Shown: in pieces, positions 35,703-47,814 of the stretch
Numbering within the stretch: position 1 is the stretch's first letter
Layout of the letters: every line of letters starts with the position of its first letter
Assembly: GCA_036346355.1 (NCBI GenBank)
Contig: CM070580.1
Coordinates: 66,232,854 to 66,296,853, forward strand
Reading direction: 5' to 3'
Source: Rhipidocladum racemiflorum
Taxonomy: Eukaryota > Streptophyta > Magnoliopsida > Poales > Poaceae
DNA: 64,000 nt
Program-made: the position numbers and the translations under genes
The notes under the pieces: model-generated
Told to the model about the DNA's origin: nothing
What the model saw: the letters and a program-made list of their open reading frames with translations, nothing else
Database searches by the model: none

Positions 35703-38700
35703 TGTCGGGACCCCGAATTTGCGAATCCGGACCCTCTGTGTATTCAGCACTAGTCCAGAAACGCGCTAGTGCACACAGTCTTAACATCGGTATATATCAC
35801 AATCATACCAAACGATACTATCAAAGTACTTTATTTAAATAATCAAAGGGTTACTCGACCTTATGGCCAAGTTACAAATATATGCCTCGCAAGGCGAAAC
35901 TTATTAAAAGAGAGATAACGCGGCCGGAAAATCAAATAAACTTCATTGGCGCCATCCGGTATACCACAGGCAACCGGCCGGGCTCGCATCCTAAGTGAGA
36001 CGGGTCCTCTTGGAACTCCTCCTCCGGTAAAGCCGGCGTAGTCTCCTCTTCAGCGGTATTGTGTTGAGGCAAGGGTGAGTACTTATACTCGACAAGTCAT
36101 GCACGCAGAATGCAAGCTAATATACTATATGCATGGCTTGGTACAAAGGAATAGCTCAAGGTATATTTGCGAAATGCACTTTTGACAAGTAATGAAAGTA
36201 GATTCAGCGGTAGAAATAAGTAAAGCATAAATAACTTTTCAAGAAAATTTAATAAACATTTTTCCCCATCCTAAACCATATTTCCATCATCTTCTTTGTT
36301 AAAACCAACCCAACTTTTCAAATCCAAGTTATTTTGAGAAAATCTAACCCTTGTTGTAATTCAGAGCATTGTCAGTCATAAGTGGACTCGGCTATTCAAA
36401 TAGATTCTACACTCCCTGAGAGGTTATGCACTTTACACAAGATACAATCCACTCACACGTGTCAGTGAATCGCCACATAAGTATGCACGAATGAGCGATC
36501 ATAACAAAGCCTTTAGGAAGCCTCAAACAACACAGGTGGTCCTCTCGGTTCGTGCTCTACACCATCCTTCCCTTAGGCAAAGCGAAGTATGGGACCAACA
36601 CAGATTAGATGGGTACCGGCCACGACCACGATCGCTCCGTACAATCACACAAAAGGTGTAAGCCCGACACTTTGAGGCTCCACAAGTGAGTCCTTAGCGA
36701 CTTAGTCAACTAGGGCCGTCCCATTTCGACCATGTGGTTGCAAGTATGACCAGTTCAAAGGCTTGCAAGGTTAAGTCCTTAGAGTGACCAGGGCAAGACT
36801 ACGAGAAAAACCAAATCAACACTCCCAATGCCACAATGGCCCACACGATTACTCTTGCCACATGCCCGATGAAATCTGTTATCAAACCCAGGATTGATTA
36901 CCATGCACCACGTGCCATCAACATCACATGATACTTTTCCAAAACAGGTTCAATATATCATTAAGTCAATATTAGCATTTGATTATCCAAAATCATGTCA
37001 TGAGCACGAAAGGTGAGGTCTAAGCAGTATACTACAACGGTCTAAACCCATGTTGGCAATTTAATAATGTCCAACTAGTAAACCACAACTAGGGTGACAA
37101 GGGATCATGGCACGTACTTAGATAATCAAGGTGTCATATAGCAAATTGGTATTTATCTAACCCCCATGTTTAAACAAAGTATCTTTCTAATTGAACTAGC
37201 ATGCAATAGTTTAAATCAAAATAGATTTCGAAATAGGATCAATATGGTCAAAGCACAACTTGCCTTCAAAGAGTACTTGTTCTTGGTCTTGAGTTGGATC
37301 CTGAGTCAACACTTCTCCTTCGAATCCTTAGACACTTCAAATCTACGTAAGCGTGCAAATAGCAAATACACAAATAAACACTATGTAAAAAAGATCCAAA
37401 ACTCCAAATAAAATCCATAAACAGAGAGAACATAATTTTGGATTTTTAGAAAGCTGAATCATCAAATTTGGAGTTAAAGCATAAAAGTTATGATTATTTA
37501 AAGTTTAAATAATCAATTAAATAATTTTGCAGAGAAAAACTTTAGTCCAAAAATTAAATAAAATTCATATTTAGGTAGATCTTACTTTTATACAAATTTA
37601 GAAATTTGAATCACTCAAATCGAGTTGAAGCGCAAAAGTTATAAGCGTTTGAAGTTTGAATCTAAATTTGAAATCATTATTCGAATTAATAAATCATTTT
37701 CTTTTAGGAATTAATTATTACGTCGGCATGACACGTGGCAGGCTCCTGATTGCTGGACGTCAGCGATCCATGGGCTCGGTCCGCGTCGGCTCGGGTCCAC
37801 GGTGGACTCGGTCCGCGGCTCACGTGGCCCGACATGGGCCTACGGATGATGGCGTCATTCTTGGCGTCGACCTTCTTTGGGGACATTATTGACAGCGGCG
37901 CCATAGCGTCGGCCGAGCGTCGTGGTGTGGTCCGGCGGCGACCGACGCGGGCCCGTGTCGGCGTCCGCATAGCGGCATCTGGCGCCGCTCTGGTCCAACT
38001 TCCTGGACGTGGCTCGATCTCGGCCGATTGATTTGAAAATCAGCAGCGCGGATGAATCTAGTGTTGACCGCGTTTTAGGTTAACGATTGATTTCGGACCG
38101 TTGGATCTAGATCCAGCAGTCGGGATTGGATCCTGGAGTTCGGCGTGATCTCACCGGCGGGGTAGCGTGGCGAGATCCTAGCCGTCTGTCTGGATCGGAC
38201 GGGCGATGCACTCATGCGACTTGGCGATGGCGGCCAGACGAGCGATGTACCACGGAGATGAAGACGGCGACGAGTCCAAGCGGCGCCAAGGGCTTCTCCG
38301 GCGAGGTGAGGTACTCCGAACGCGTCACGTCTTGGGGAATCGGATCCGGTCTTGATGACGCGGAGACGGGCCGGCGGCAATATCGGCGTTGCCAGCGCGA
38401 ACAGACTTCCAACTCCGGCGAGCTCGTGCGGCCAAGCCGGCGGCGGCTTTCGAGCAGATGGCTCGAAGCAGTGCGCGCAAGGATGAGAGGCAACCTCGAG
38501 GGCGTCTCACGCTTTAAATAGCCTCGGCGTTAGGTACTTTCGGCGAAACCTAATTACGCTTACTGGCGAAGCGCGGCGTGAGTCCTTCCGGACTTCGGCG
38601 AAGACGATTTAATCGTGGCCCGTCCACGTGTGGCGATCAGCAGCCACGATCGCCTGCGCGCGATGCGTCCGGAGGTCGGACTTGGCTTTCGAATCGATAC

Positions 38701-39139
38701 GGCCAGATCTCGGTAGTTGGATCTTGATCCAGCGGTTGGGATCAATTAGGTTTTCAAGTTGGTTTGGTCGAGTCAAGCGGTCGGACTGAGTCCGACTTCG
38801 GGTTCCGACTTCGATCGGATGAGCGATACTTGACCGAGTTGGATTTTCGGCGATTTAATATTTAAAATAATTCGATAATTCATTTAATTCATTAAAAATA
38901 GCAAATGACTCAGAAAAATTCCAGAAAAATTCTGGAAAATATTTTGGACCATTTTGGACTCAAATAAAATATTTCCAACAAAAATTTATTTGCAAATTTA
39001 AATTCTTTAATTATTTCAAAATGGAATAAATTCAAATAAATTCCAAATAAATCCAAATAAATTCCAGAAAATTCCAAAAATTCACCAAAGTGCCAAATCA
39101 CACATGAATTTAAGAAAAGCAAAATTTTGGGATGTTACA
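35703..39139 (-). repeat. solo LTR of the 3.5-kb gypsy family, reverse orientation, TSD TCTAC
   Basis: On the plus strand it runs TGTCGGGACCCCG...GGGATGTTACA. TCTAC at 35698-35702 is repeated at 39140-39144. It aligns along its whole length with the reverse complement of 5979-9483 but is visibly more diverged, including its terminal TGTAACATCCC instead of TGTAACACCCC. No internal region is attached. It lies in the copia 3' LTR. Confidence 0.92.
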
Positions 39140-39796
39140 TCTACGCCGGACCAAATTTTTGGTTCGTCGTGAATGGGTTTTCGAGTGACTTTTTCATGTG
39201 TACGCCAGACCATATTTTTGGTCTGTCGTGAATGCTTTTTGCTTCTCGGTTAGGGTTTTGCAAGAATTGGAATTGAACTTTGGTTTGAATTTGAGATTTG
39301 TGAGAATTTCATGATGTTTGTTTTTAAGTGGATTTTATGCAATGCTCGTGTGAGTATTTGCATGGACTAATGTTGAGTCAAGTCGCGGACTTGTGCTCGG
39401 ATTCATTTTGTGGTTTGTTCATGTGCAGGTATTGCTCAAGGGCGAATGTGGTCGATGACGGGACTGGAGCTAGGTTCATGGAGGAACTGAGGTTCGGGAC
39501 TAGGTTCAGGAGGAACGAAGGTCTTGGTGGTCAAGGATGTCATGCGGGACGTTCGGGCTAAGAGAATGGTGCATATGAAGAATGGTTAGTCACGTGAGAA
39601 TGGCAGGGGGCCATGCGCGTGCAAAGGGTTAGTCACGTGAGTATGGTAGGGTTTCCATACGCGTGCAAGAGTTGTACTCGGCCAGGTTGGGCCAAGTGGA
39701 GTTGTGTTGAATACATACTCCTTCTAGGATTAGGAGTGGGACTCCTTCTAGGATTAGGAATAGGAATTGTATTCAGGACTCTATCTGTTTGCTCTG

Positions 39797-39804
39797 TATA
39801 AATA
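39797..39804 (+). promoter_or_regulatory. TATA box of the copia LTR
   Basis: tataaata followed by ggggga lies about 470 bp before the end of the LTR, a normal place for the U3/R promoter of a copia LTR. Confidence 0.7.
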
Positions 39805-40269
39805 GGGGGAGGCGCCTCCTGTTTATGCATCAAGTTTTGAGCAAGCTTTAGGGTTGTACTCATTTGTTTAGAGTACTTTAGACAAAAGAAAGGAGAAATA
39901 AAGACCAAGTTCTTCAAATCTTTCGGCGAGCTACAATTCTAGTAAGATCTATTCTCGTCATCTTCTGTCACAGCAAGCTTGTGAGGTTCATAACTTTTGA
40001 TCCGTAAGTCCGATCGAGCTGATTCATTTTGGGTTCAATTCGTATTGGAATCTAGTTTTTTTTTGTCCAAATTTCAGATCGATCCGACGGTTGGATCTCC
40101 GGGAATTCGCGTTTTACCGAACCTCTTTCATTCTATTTTTTGTCGAATACGAGGCAATTATTTGGCTCTGTGTTGGGGTGAACTTTTAGTAGATCAAGAA
40201 TTTGGTTTTAGCTTCCGCACAATCATTCACACCCCTCTGATTGCTATATTCGTATACTTCGATCCTACA

Positions 40270-40432
40270 GTTTGAACAATAAAAGACTAACCCCACAAGT
40301 AGGGTCTCCAATGGCGCACTGAATAGATAATCCAATGAGTTCACGCTCATATGCGGTCAATTTGACATGTCTAGCGGCCAATTGATGACTGAAATAAGCG
40401 ATAGGGTGCCCATGTTGTTGAAGAACCGCTCC
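40270..40432 (-). pseudogene. end fragment of Reina RNase H
   Basis: The minus strand encodes LQQHGHPIAYFSHQLAARH and ERELIGL, the standard RNase H stretch of gypsy elements. A frameshift and a stop lie near 40300 (the HWRPYLW block is in another frame). It continues from the fragment ending at 49998 on the far side of the Tekay insertion, and ends at the copia LTR border. Confidence 0.85.
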
Positions 40433-42630
40433 TGTAACACCCCGGCATTTAATATGCCCGAATGCTACCAAACATAGACTAAGCAACCTCTAAATACCAC
40501 AAATACAAGTAAATTACAGCAAAGGCACGAATGCTAAAACCCAAAATTTTGGCAGCATCTCCTTTGTTTTAACATGAATTGAAGGAACAACAATAGCATA
40601 GCAATATATGGCAATATAAGAGGCATCTAAAAATAGCATTAACTAAAGGCATGACAGCAATAAAAGTCTAATTCCAAGCATTAAATGTCTCCATGAACCA
40701 AACGAACAATAAGACTCTCATAACGCCAAACTAATCCATAAATCAATAAGCATCACACTTAGTTTATTATCAAGACCCAATTGAATGACTTGTGAGAACA
40801 AATGAATGAAGCTACGTGTAGAAGTGTGACTATTTCCCTTCCTCTCATGCCGGTCTCATGGTACCTAAAACAACAAGAAAGCATAAGCGTAAGTTCAACA
40901 CTCAGCAAGTATATTGCAATGGTACAAAAGAACAATTACATGGCTACAACAAGTCACATCATGACTATCATCTTATTCATGATCACATATCGTTATCATC
41001 ATCATCATGTATGCAATGCGATGCGATGCACATGTCTCCTTGGAAACTCATACCGGTATGGTTGAGTACACACCCGTCGGTGTGCACCCCCTCCCCCCTT
41101 CCATCCCGAAGATGGAGGGTGCCTACTCCTCGCTTCCATACACCGCGGTGGATGGAATCACGATGTAGGACTTACTCATTGGCTCTCCGGAATAGTCATA
41201 ACTTTCTCACCGACCTTCCCCGGACTAGTTATGACTTTCTCACCGCCCGGGCCATGTATCATGCCTTGTATGCAAACATGCCAACATCATAAATAACTTG
41301 TACATTAACACATGGCATCGTAACATAATAAGCATATTCATCATATCAATGACAATCATTAAAGCATGGCATGTGAACATATCATATATTCAATTTCAAT
41401 CTCAACCAATCTAGCAAACTACAACGCGCTACCCATTCCAATACACTTGCCTCAACCACGGGCGACGGATTGGCGAGAAGTAGAAGGCACTCCCGGGGTC
41501 ACACCACCTGCACATAGGTACCACACACTCACAATCATGTCCACAAAACAGTACGCAGACACTCTTCTACCCCGACATCGCAAACTACTCGCAAAACCCA
41601 AAAGCAGAGGTTCTGTCCCGTCGGGACAGCAGACTTGCAACGAGCATAACGCGGGTTCTAAGACTCCGAATCAATTAAACGAGTACATCGTCGCGTAGCT
41701 TAGGAAATTTCCTAACTTTTTCTAAGTATATGGAAAAACTGATTCGGAACCTAAAGTGGTTTAATCTACAGAATACCGTGATCTGTTCCAATCACGTCAC
41801 AGTTTTTAACACGTTCGGTAAAACGAGCATAACTTCCAAACGGCTGGGAAGAATTTGACATTCTTTATACCCAATGAAAGGTATTCAAATTACCTACAAC
41901 TTCTTCAACAGGAGGCCGACCAAATTCCGAATTTAAATTGGCGAAAACCCAAACCCTAGGTCAACTGCTCATGCTGCCCGAAACAAAGAACGTGGCAAAC
42001 TCTAGATTCCATCTAATCCACCCAATTACAGCACCACCAATTGATCTAAAAACATGATATTAACCCTCAGAACAGAACCTAGACCAACCCCAAGGATCCC
42101 CGTGGCCATACCTTCGCCCGACGAACGAAAACCCACCGAATCTCCTCCCGGTTCGCGCAATCTCCTTCCTCGCTCCAAATCCACCGGATCTCCTCGTCGC
42201 GGAGCACTCCAACGGACAGATCTTCGGGTTGGTGAGGTGGAGAACTCCCCTAGGGGCAGCAAGGGAGGTGGAGAGGTGGTGGTGGGGTGGTGGCGCAATG
42301 GGGAGAGGTGATGGGGGGGACTAGGAGGAGGGAGGTGTGGGGCGGCTAGGGCAATGAGGGGGCACATAGCAGGGGGAGGCGCACAAGGGGCTGGGGGAGG
42401 CCCCCAACCAGGTCTCCTACACCCAAATGGACTCAAACTCCTCCCCACCAAGGCCCACGACCCTTTCCCCTAGGCCCAAACTCCCCCGGAAAGGCCCAAA
42501 CTCCCGGAAACGGCCCAGAAACGCAAATAAACCTCATACCGTATGGTTTCAACCTCAAATAACATATTTCATAATGTTTTTGACCTCAACATTCACATTA
42601 AATAAGGTTACGACACTCCGTGGTGTCACA
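40433..42630 (-). repeat. left LTR (3' LTR) of the Tekay element
   Basis: 2198 bp, TGTAACACCCCGGCA to GGTGTCACA, bordered on the left by GCTCC and on the right by the complement of a polypurine tract. It is very similar to the right LTR. Visible differences are mainly single substitutions plus a few short indels, for example near 42315-42370. Confidence 0.95.
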
Positions 42631-42647
42631 TTCTCCCCCCCCCCCTT
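42631..42647 (-). other. polypurine tract with an 11-base G run
   Basis: On the minus strand gaaggggggggggg followed by agaa directly precedes the TGTGACACC start of the 3' LTR. The homopolymer is unusually long and could have a miscounted length in the assembly. Confidence 0.8.
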
Positions 42648-42699
42648 CAACAGGATTCGACCTCGAATCCAAGACGCACCAATACGCAACCCAGCAAAG

Positions 42700-45660
42700 C
42701 AAAAGATAGCTAGGTTTCACATCACATACCTGAGGCGAGAAGCTCGGAATACTTCTCACGCATGCGAGACTCCAACTCCCAAGTCGCTTATCTCTCGGTC
42801 TGATGTGACCACAGGACTTTGACGAACTTGAGCGTCCGGTTTTTCATCACTCGCTCCGAAGTCCCCAGAATTTTCACAGGACGGGACTCGAAGGTGAGGT
42901 CCTGCTCAAGCACTAATGGTTCCAACAGAACCACCAACTCCGGATCATGCAAGTATTTCCTCAACATCGAGACATAGAAAACATTATGCACTCCTTGCAT
43001 TGACTCCGGTAGCTCCAAGCGGTAAGCCAACTTACCGACTCGAGCTAAGATAGGAAACGGCCCAACAAACCTTGGACTGAGCTTCCCCTTGGTGCCAAAT
43101 CGAACCACACCCTTAGTGGGAGATACCCGCAAGAGTACGCTATCACCCACCTCAAACTCCAAATCTCGTCTCCTCACATCAGCATAGCTTTTCTATCTGC
43201 TCTGCGCTGTAAGAAGGTTTTGCCGTACCTCCGCCATGCGATCAACAGTCTGTTGAACCCAATCCGGTCCAAGAACTGCTCTCTCGCCCATAGCATCCCA
43301 ACAAAGCGGCGATCTGCACTTCCAGCCATACAGTACCTCATAAGGAGCAGCCCGGATGCTGGAATGATAGCTGTTATTATAAGCAAACTCTGCCAAAGGC
43401 AAATGATCTTCCCAGCTACCTTTCCAAGCCATCACACAGGCCCTGAGCATGTCCTCCAAAGTCTGAATGGTACGCTCAGACTGCCCATCCGTCTGAGGGT
43501 GGAAAGTGGTACTAAGGCGAAGCTGTGTACCCAAAGCACTCTGCAAACTCTCCCAAAATTTTGAAACAAATTTCGCATCCCGATCAGAGATAATGGTCTT
43601 GGGTACCCCATGCAGTCTCACAATCTCCCGCACGTAGATGGGAGCCAACTCGCTCGCTGAATGGGTAATGCGGATGGGAATGAAGTCCGCGGACTTGCTG
43701 AGACGGTCCACCACAATCCAAACAGCATCCTTCCCTCGTGGAGTACGAGGTAGGCCAACCACGAAATCCATGGAAATATCATCCCAAGGCCACACAGGAA
43801 TCTCCAATGGCTGCAACAACCCAGCGGGACGCTTATGCTCAGCCTTGATCTTCTGACAAATCCCACAAGACGCCACATACTTGGCAATATCCACTCTCAT
43901 CCTTTTCCACCAGAAATTCTTTTTCAAATCCCTGTACATCTTGGTCTCCCCAGGATGGACCATGTACGGGGTGCGATGAGCCTCCCTCAGAATATCCTCT
44001 TTCACTTGGGACTTCTGAGGTACGCACAGAAGACCCTGAAACCTCAAAACTCCCGCATCATCAACGGTAAAGTCTCCAGACTTGCCATCCTCAAGGCGCT
44101 TCTTCACTTGCTGGAGCAAATGATCATGCTGCTGTGCCTCCCGCACACGCTCGGGAATCGCTGACTCAAGAATCAATTGAGTTTCAGCTTGCACGGTCCC
44201 CACAAAGCAGTAGGAGACTCTCAATCGCTCAAAATCAGCAACAAGACAATCAATGACAGGGGGCATTGTCTTGCGACTGAGAGCGTCAGCCACCACATTT
44301 GCCTTACCCGGATGGTACTGGATAGTGAGGTCATAATCCTTTATCAATTCCAGCCACCTCCTCTGCCTCAAGTTCAAATCTTTCTGAGTAAAGATGTACT
44401 TGAGGCTCTTGTGTGAAGATATCACAAGACTCACCATACAGATAGTGCCTCCATATCTTCAATGCAAACACCATAGCGGCTAGCTCAAGATCATGTGTGG
44501 GATAGTTCTGCTCATGCTTTTTCAGCTGCCTCGATGCATAAGCAATCACCTTGCCATCTTGCATGAGCACACAACCAAGTCCCAAACGAGAAGCATCAGA
44601 ATAAACAGTGAAGCGCTTCCCAGGCTCGGGAAGGGTAAGAACAAGAGCAGTCACTAACTTCTCCTTCAAAGTGCAGAAACTATGCTCACTCTGCAGTCCA
44701 CTGAAATTTCATCCCCCTTTGAGTCAGCTGCGAAAGTGGCTTGGCAATGATAGAGAAATCCTGCACAAAACGCCGATAGTAGCCAGCCAACTCAAGGAAA
44801 CTATGCACCTCTTTGACATTGGAAGGCCTCTTCCAATCCAAAACTGCTGAGACTTTGTTAGGATCTACGGATATGCCCTCTGGATTGATGATGTGGCCAA
44901 GAAAACCCACTTCTGAAATCCAGAACTTGCACTTTTTCAGCTTAGCAAAGAACTGATTCTCCCTCAAGGTGCTCAGCACAAGCCTCAAGTGCCGCTCATG
45001 CTCCTCTTCTGATTTAGAGTAAACCAGAATGTCATCGATGAACACTACCACAAACTCATCAAGGTACTTATGTAGCATACTGTTCATCGCCTCCATAAAA
45101 ACAGCAGGAGCATTAGTTAGTCCGAAAGACATAACTTTAAATTCATAATGCCCATACCTAGTGGAGAAAGCTGTCTTCTCAATGTCCTGCTCCCTCACAC
45201 GAATCTGATTGTACCCCGACTGAAGATCAATCTTGGAGAACACCTTTGCTCCTTTCAGTTGATCAAACAGATCCTCGATGCGAGGCAAAGGATACTTGTT
45301 CTTGACTGTCACTTGATTAAGAGCATGATAATCAATGCACATACGCCAACTTCCATTCTTCTTCGAAACGAAGAGGACGGGTGCTCCCCAAGGTGACACA
45401 CTGCGCCGAATAAAACCCTTGGCCAACAGATCCTCCAACTGCTTTTTCAACTCATCTTGAAAAGGACGAGCCAAGCGGTATGGAGAGATAGAAATAGGTC
45501 GAGTGCTAGGAACAAGATCGATACGGAACTCCACATTCCTCACAGGAGGTAAACCAGGCAACTCGTCAGGGAACACATCAACAAACTCCTTCACTACAGG
45601 AATCTCCTCAATGGAAACTGAAGAAGATGGCTTTTCTGACATAGCCATGAGGAAACCCAA
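42700..45660 (-). pseudogene. Tekay pol: reverse transcriptase, RNase H, integrase, chromodomain
   Basis: Minus strand. Reverse transcriptase (45660-44686) has LFDQLKGAKVFSKIDLQSGY, MSFGLTNAPAVFMEAMN and the intact active site VVFIDDILVYSKSEEEH (near 45056). RNase H (44669-44331) has YSDASRLGLGCVLMQDGKV. Integrase (44437-43193) holds the zinc-finger CGICQKIKAEH, MDFVVGLPRTPRGKDAVW, ISDRDAKFVSKFW and TDGQSERTIQTLEDMLRAC, that is all three catalytic acidic residues. The last frame (43177-42788) carries the VGPFPILARVGKLAYRLELP block. A TAA at 42788-42790 interrupts the chromodomain-like tail just before ATWELESRMREKY. There are frame breaks near 44680, 44400 and 43185, so the copy is probably inactive though only lightly damaged. 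Confidence 0.92.
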
Positions 45661-47475
45661 CTACCTCAAACGGCAACCAGAAAACAGACTAGCCAAAGCA
45701 AAGACAGAACTGGAAGGTATACCACCCTGAAAGGTCAACTCTACCCCTGACGGGGCCTGCAAGGTAACCGTCTTCCAGAAACAACAGATCTTGGCACGGT
45801 ACTGATGCAACCAATCCATGCCCAAAATGACATCAAAAGGAGCCAACTGGATCACCATAAGATTAGCAAAGAAAACCTCATCATCAATGGCAATGGTGCA
45901 ACCCGGGCAAACCAAAGAACTAGCAATCAAACCCCCAGGAGAACTGACTATCACAGACTCGAAATCCGTTGAACTCCCAACTTAGCTCTACTAGCAAACT
46001 CAGATGACACAAAGGAGTAGGATGCTCCGGAATCAAACAGAACAAAGGCATCAACTGAATCTACAAGTAAAGTACCTGAAACCACCTCTGGATGCCCGGC
46101 TGACTCGGCGGTCGGCAAGGCGTACACTCCTGGTGGCGCCGGAACAGTAGGAGCCCTGACACCCGGATGATGCCCCAACAAAGCTGGGGGCGGAGGAGGC
46201 AACTGAGGAGGAGCAGACGGCTGCGGGCACCAGTAATCTGCTGGTAGCGCCCACACAAAGGGCGGCTGAGGAGCAGGAGCTGCCATCACGTGCACCGATC
46301 CTCTGGAAGACGCCGCTGGAGTGGGAGGAGAAGGCACCGTCTCCTACTTGATGATGCTACCGGGATTCATCCGGCAGACTCGCCCCATGTGGCCAGGCTT
46401 GCCACAGTGGTTGCAACTCTCGGACCAACCACACTCCGAAGCACGGTGCTCACCACCGCACTTGAAACAAATCATGCCCTGCCCGGGCACAGGACGAACA
46501 GCCGCTTGCGAGGAAGACGACTGGGGCGGCCTCATCTTAGCCCTTGAGGAGGAGCCATGTCCACCCTTGAACTTCTTGAATGTGGGTCGCTGAGAAGACC
46601 CACCTCCTCCACCAAAGGTCCTCTTCTGGCCCCCGCCTGGGGCCGCAGGAACCCCTGAACCACCCGGGTTTTGCCTATCCCGGGAGAGCTCCAACTCGAG
46701 CTCCATGCCCTTCGCCTGCTCCACCACGGAGCAGAAGTCACGAGGGCGATCGCCCCCATGACAACTCTGAACTCCTGGTTGAGGCCTCTACGGAACCTCC
46801 TCGCCTTCTCCCTGTCGTCAGTGCCACAGTACTGACGAAGCGCCTGCACTTTGTTGAACTCCACCTCATACTCTGCCACCGACCTTTTCCTGGGAAAGAG
46901 TCGTCGAGTATGCTCCATCCGCTCAAGGAAAGACTGCAGGTAGAACTTGGCTCGGAAGCTAGCCACAAAGTCCTCCCAGTGGCCAGGACCAAGGTCGGGG
47001 CTCTAGCAGCCAGAACCCCCTCCCACCGGATGTCGCCTTGGCCCTTGGTGAAAGGCCACAAAGCGAGCCCTCCGGGTGAGGTCAACTCTAGGACCTCAAA
47101 CTGCCGCTCCATGTACCGCAGCCAATCTGGACTGGATCGGCGTGCCCTTCTGTCAAAAGTGTCAAGACGGAGGGACATCCACTCCGAGACTCATCCTCGG
47201 CTCCGCACGGCAGGCAAGCCAGGGCAGCTGCAGGAGGCACTGCGGCGAGGGCTGCCCAATGGCTGTTGGCGCAGCTCTGAACCTCACTCTGCAGAGCTCG
47301 AACTAAATCCTCATTGGCGGCGGGTACCTCGGCCCCTGCGTGCAGCGGGAGCTCCTTCTGCGCTAGCCCATGAGCATTGAGCGGCGCTACCTCGCCTCTG
47401 ACTCAGCAACTCCCTGGGAACCTCGCCCCTGGCCTCCACGGCCACGACGACCACGGCCTCTACCCCTCGGCATGG
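45661..47475 (-). pseudogene. Tekay gag and protease, broken
   Basis: The likely start is at about 47473 (MPRGRGRGRRGRG). The capsid part lies in shifted frames at 47178-46738 and 46966-46730 (YEVEFNKVQALRQYCGTDD, ERMEHTRRLFPRKRSV). Two zinc knuckles (CFKCGGEHRASEC and CNHCGKPGHMGRVC) are at about 46475-46385. Protease has the intact active site AFVLFDSGASYSFVSSEFA (near 46045-45990) and DVILGMDWLHQYRAKI (near 45830). Stops and frameshifts near 47350, 46990, 46735 and 46345 break gag, and one near 45955 separates the protease halves. Confidence 0.88.
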
Positions 47476-47799
47476 CTGCTACAGATAGACACCCATCCAA
47501 TCACATAAACATAAGCACAACATCATATAATCAAGAACAAAGATCAAACATCATCATAGACATAGTCTTCATCAAATAATCAATCGCAATGCAATGATGA
47601 ACCAAAACCCCATCCTACTATGCAACCAAGTGTGTCAAATTTTTTATTTCTTATTTCACTTTTGCAAGTTTTAATGTTGCTATCCTATGACAAAATTTTA
47701 GTTAGAACCTAAGCCATGTTTCTAAGTTATTCCTCATCACATTTTAGTTGTAACCTAAGGTATGACACTACAACTACATATTCTAAGGACCTATAACCT

Positions 47800-47812
47800 G
47801 GCTCTGATACCA
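47800..47812 (-). other. primer-binding site, initiator tRNA-Met type
   Basis: On the minus strand tggtatcagagcc lies two bases after the end of the right LTR. It is the same primer type as the complete element at 10051-22701. Confidence 0.95.
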
Positions 47813-47814
47813 AC

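Larger units (their letters stand above)
3190..40269 (+). mobile_element. Ty1/copia element, 5'-truncated, split by later insertions
   Basis: Copia-type domain order (gag zinc knuckle, protease, integrase, reverse transcriptase, RNase H, 3' LTR) runs left to right. Coding DNA stops at 5978 inside the region between reverse transcriptase and RNase H, continues for the few bases 9489-9497, and resumes at 33531. The intervening DNA is exactly a solo LTR plus a complete Tat-type element, each with its own 5-bp target duplication. The 3' LTR (35377-40269) is in turn split by a reverse-oriented solo LTR. The long spacer after pol with several aaagggggaga tracts resembles SIRE/Maximus-type copia elements; that lineage call is inference. 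The 5' LTR and start of gag are not in the window. Confidence 0.85.
35377..40269 (+). repeat. copia 3' LTR, interrupted by a solo LTR
   Basis: It starts TGTGAAATCATGTGC after a polypurine tract and ends ...CGATCCTACA where Reina-type sequence begins. Removing the inserted solo LTR and one TSD copy leaves about 1.45 kb. The upstream half has a series of gcgccggac motifs that form hairpins (35543-35571, 39145-39173 and 39204-39232). A TATAAATA box at 39797 is followed by a leader-like region. The exact ends are inferred from TG...CA and the flanking sequence, since the other LTR is not present. Confidence 0.8.

Noticed and set aside
42054..42311. 85-codon frame repeated at 49435-49692 as a conserved small gene
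   Set aside because: The two copies lie in the two LTRs of one element, so their similarity comes from LTR identity, not coding constraint.
46580..47380. 266-codon plus-strand frame across the Tekay gag region
   Set aside because: It lies opposite the gag coding strand, which has zinc knuckles and capsid blocks; the plus-strand frame has no recognisable domain.
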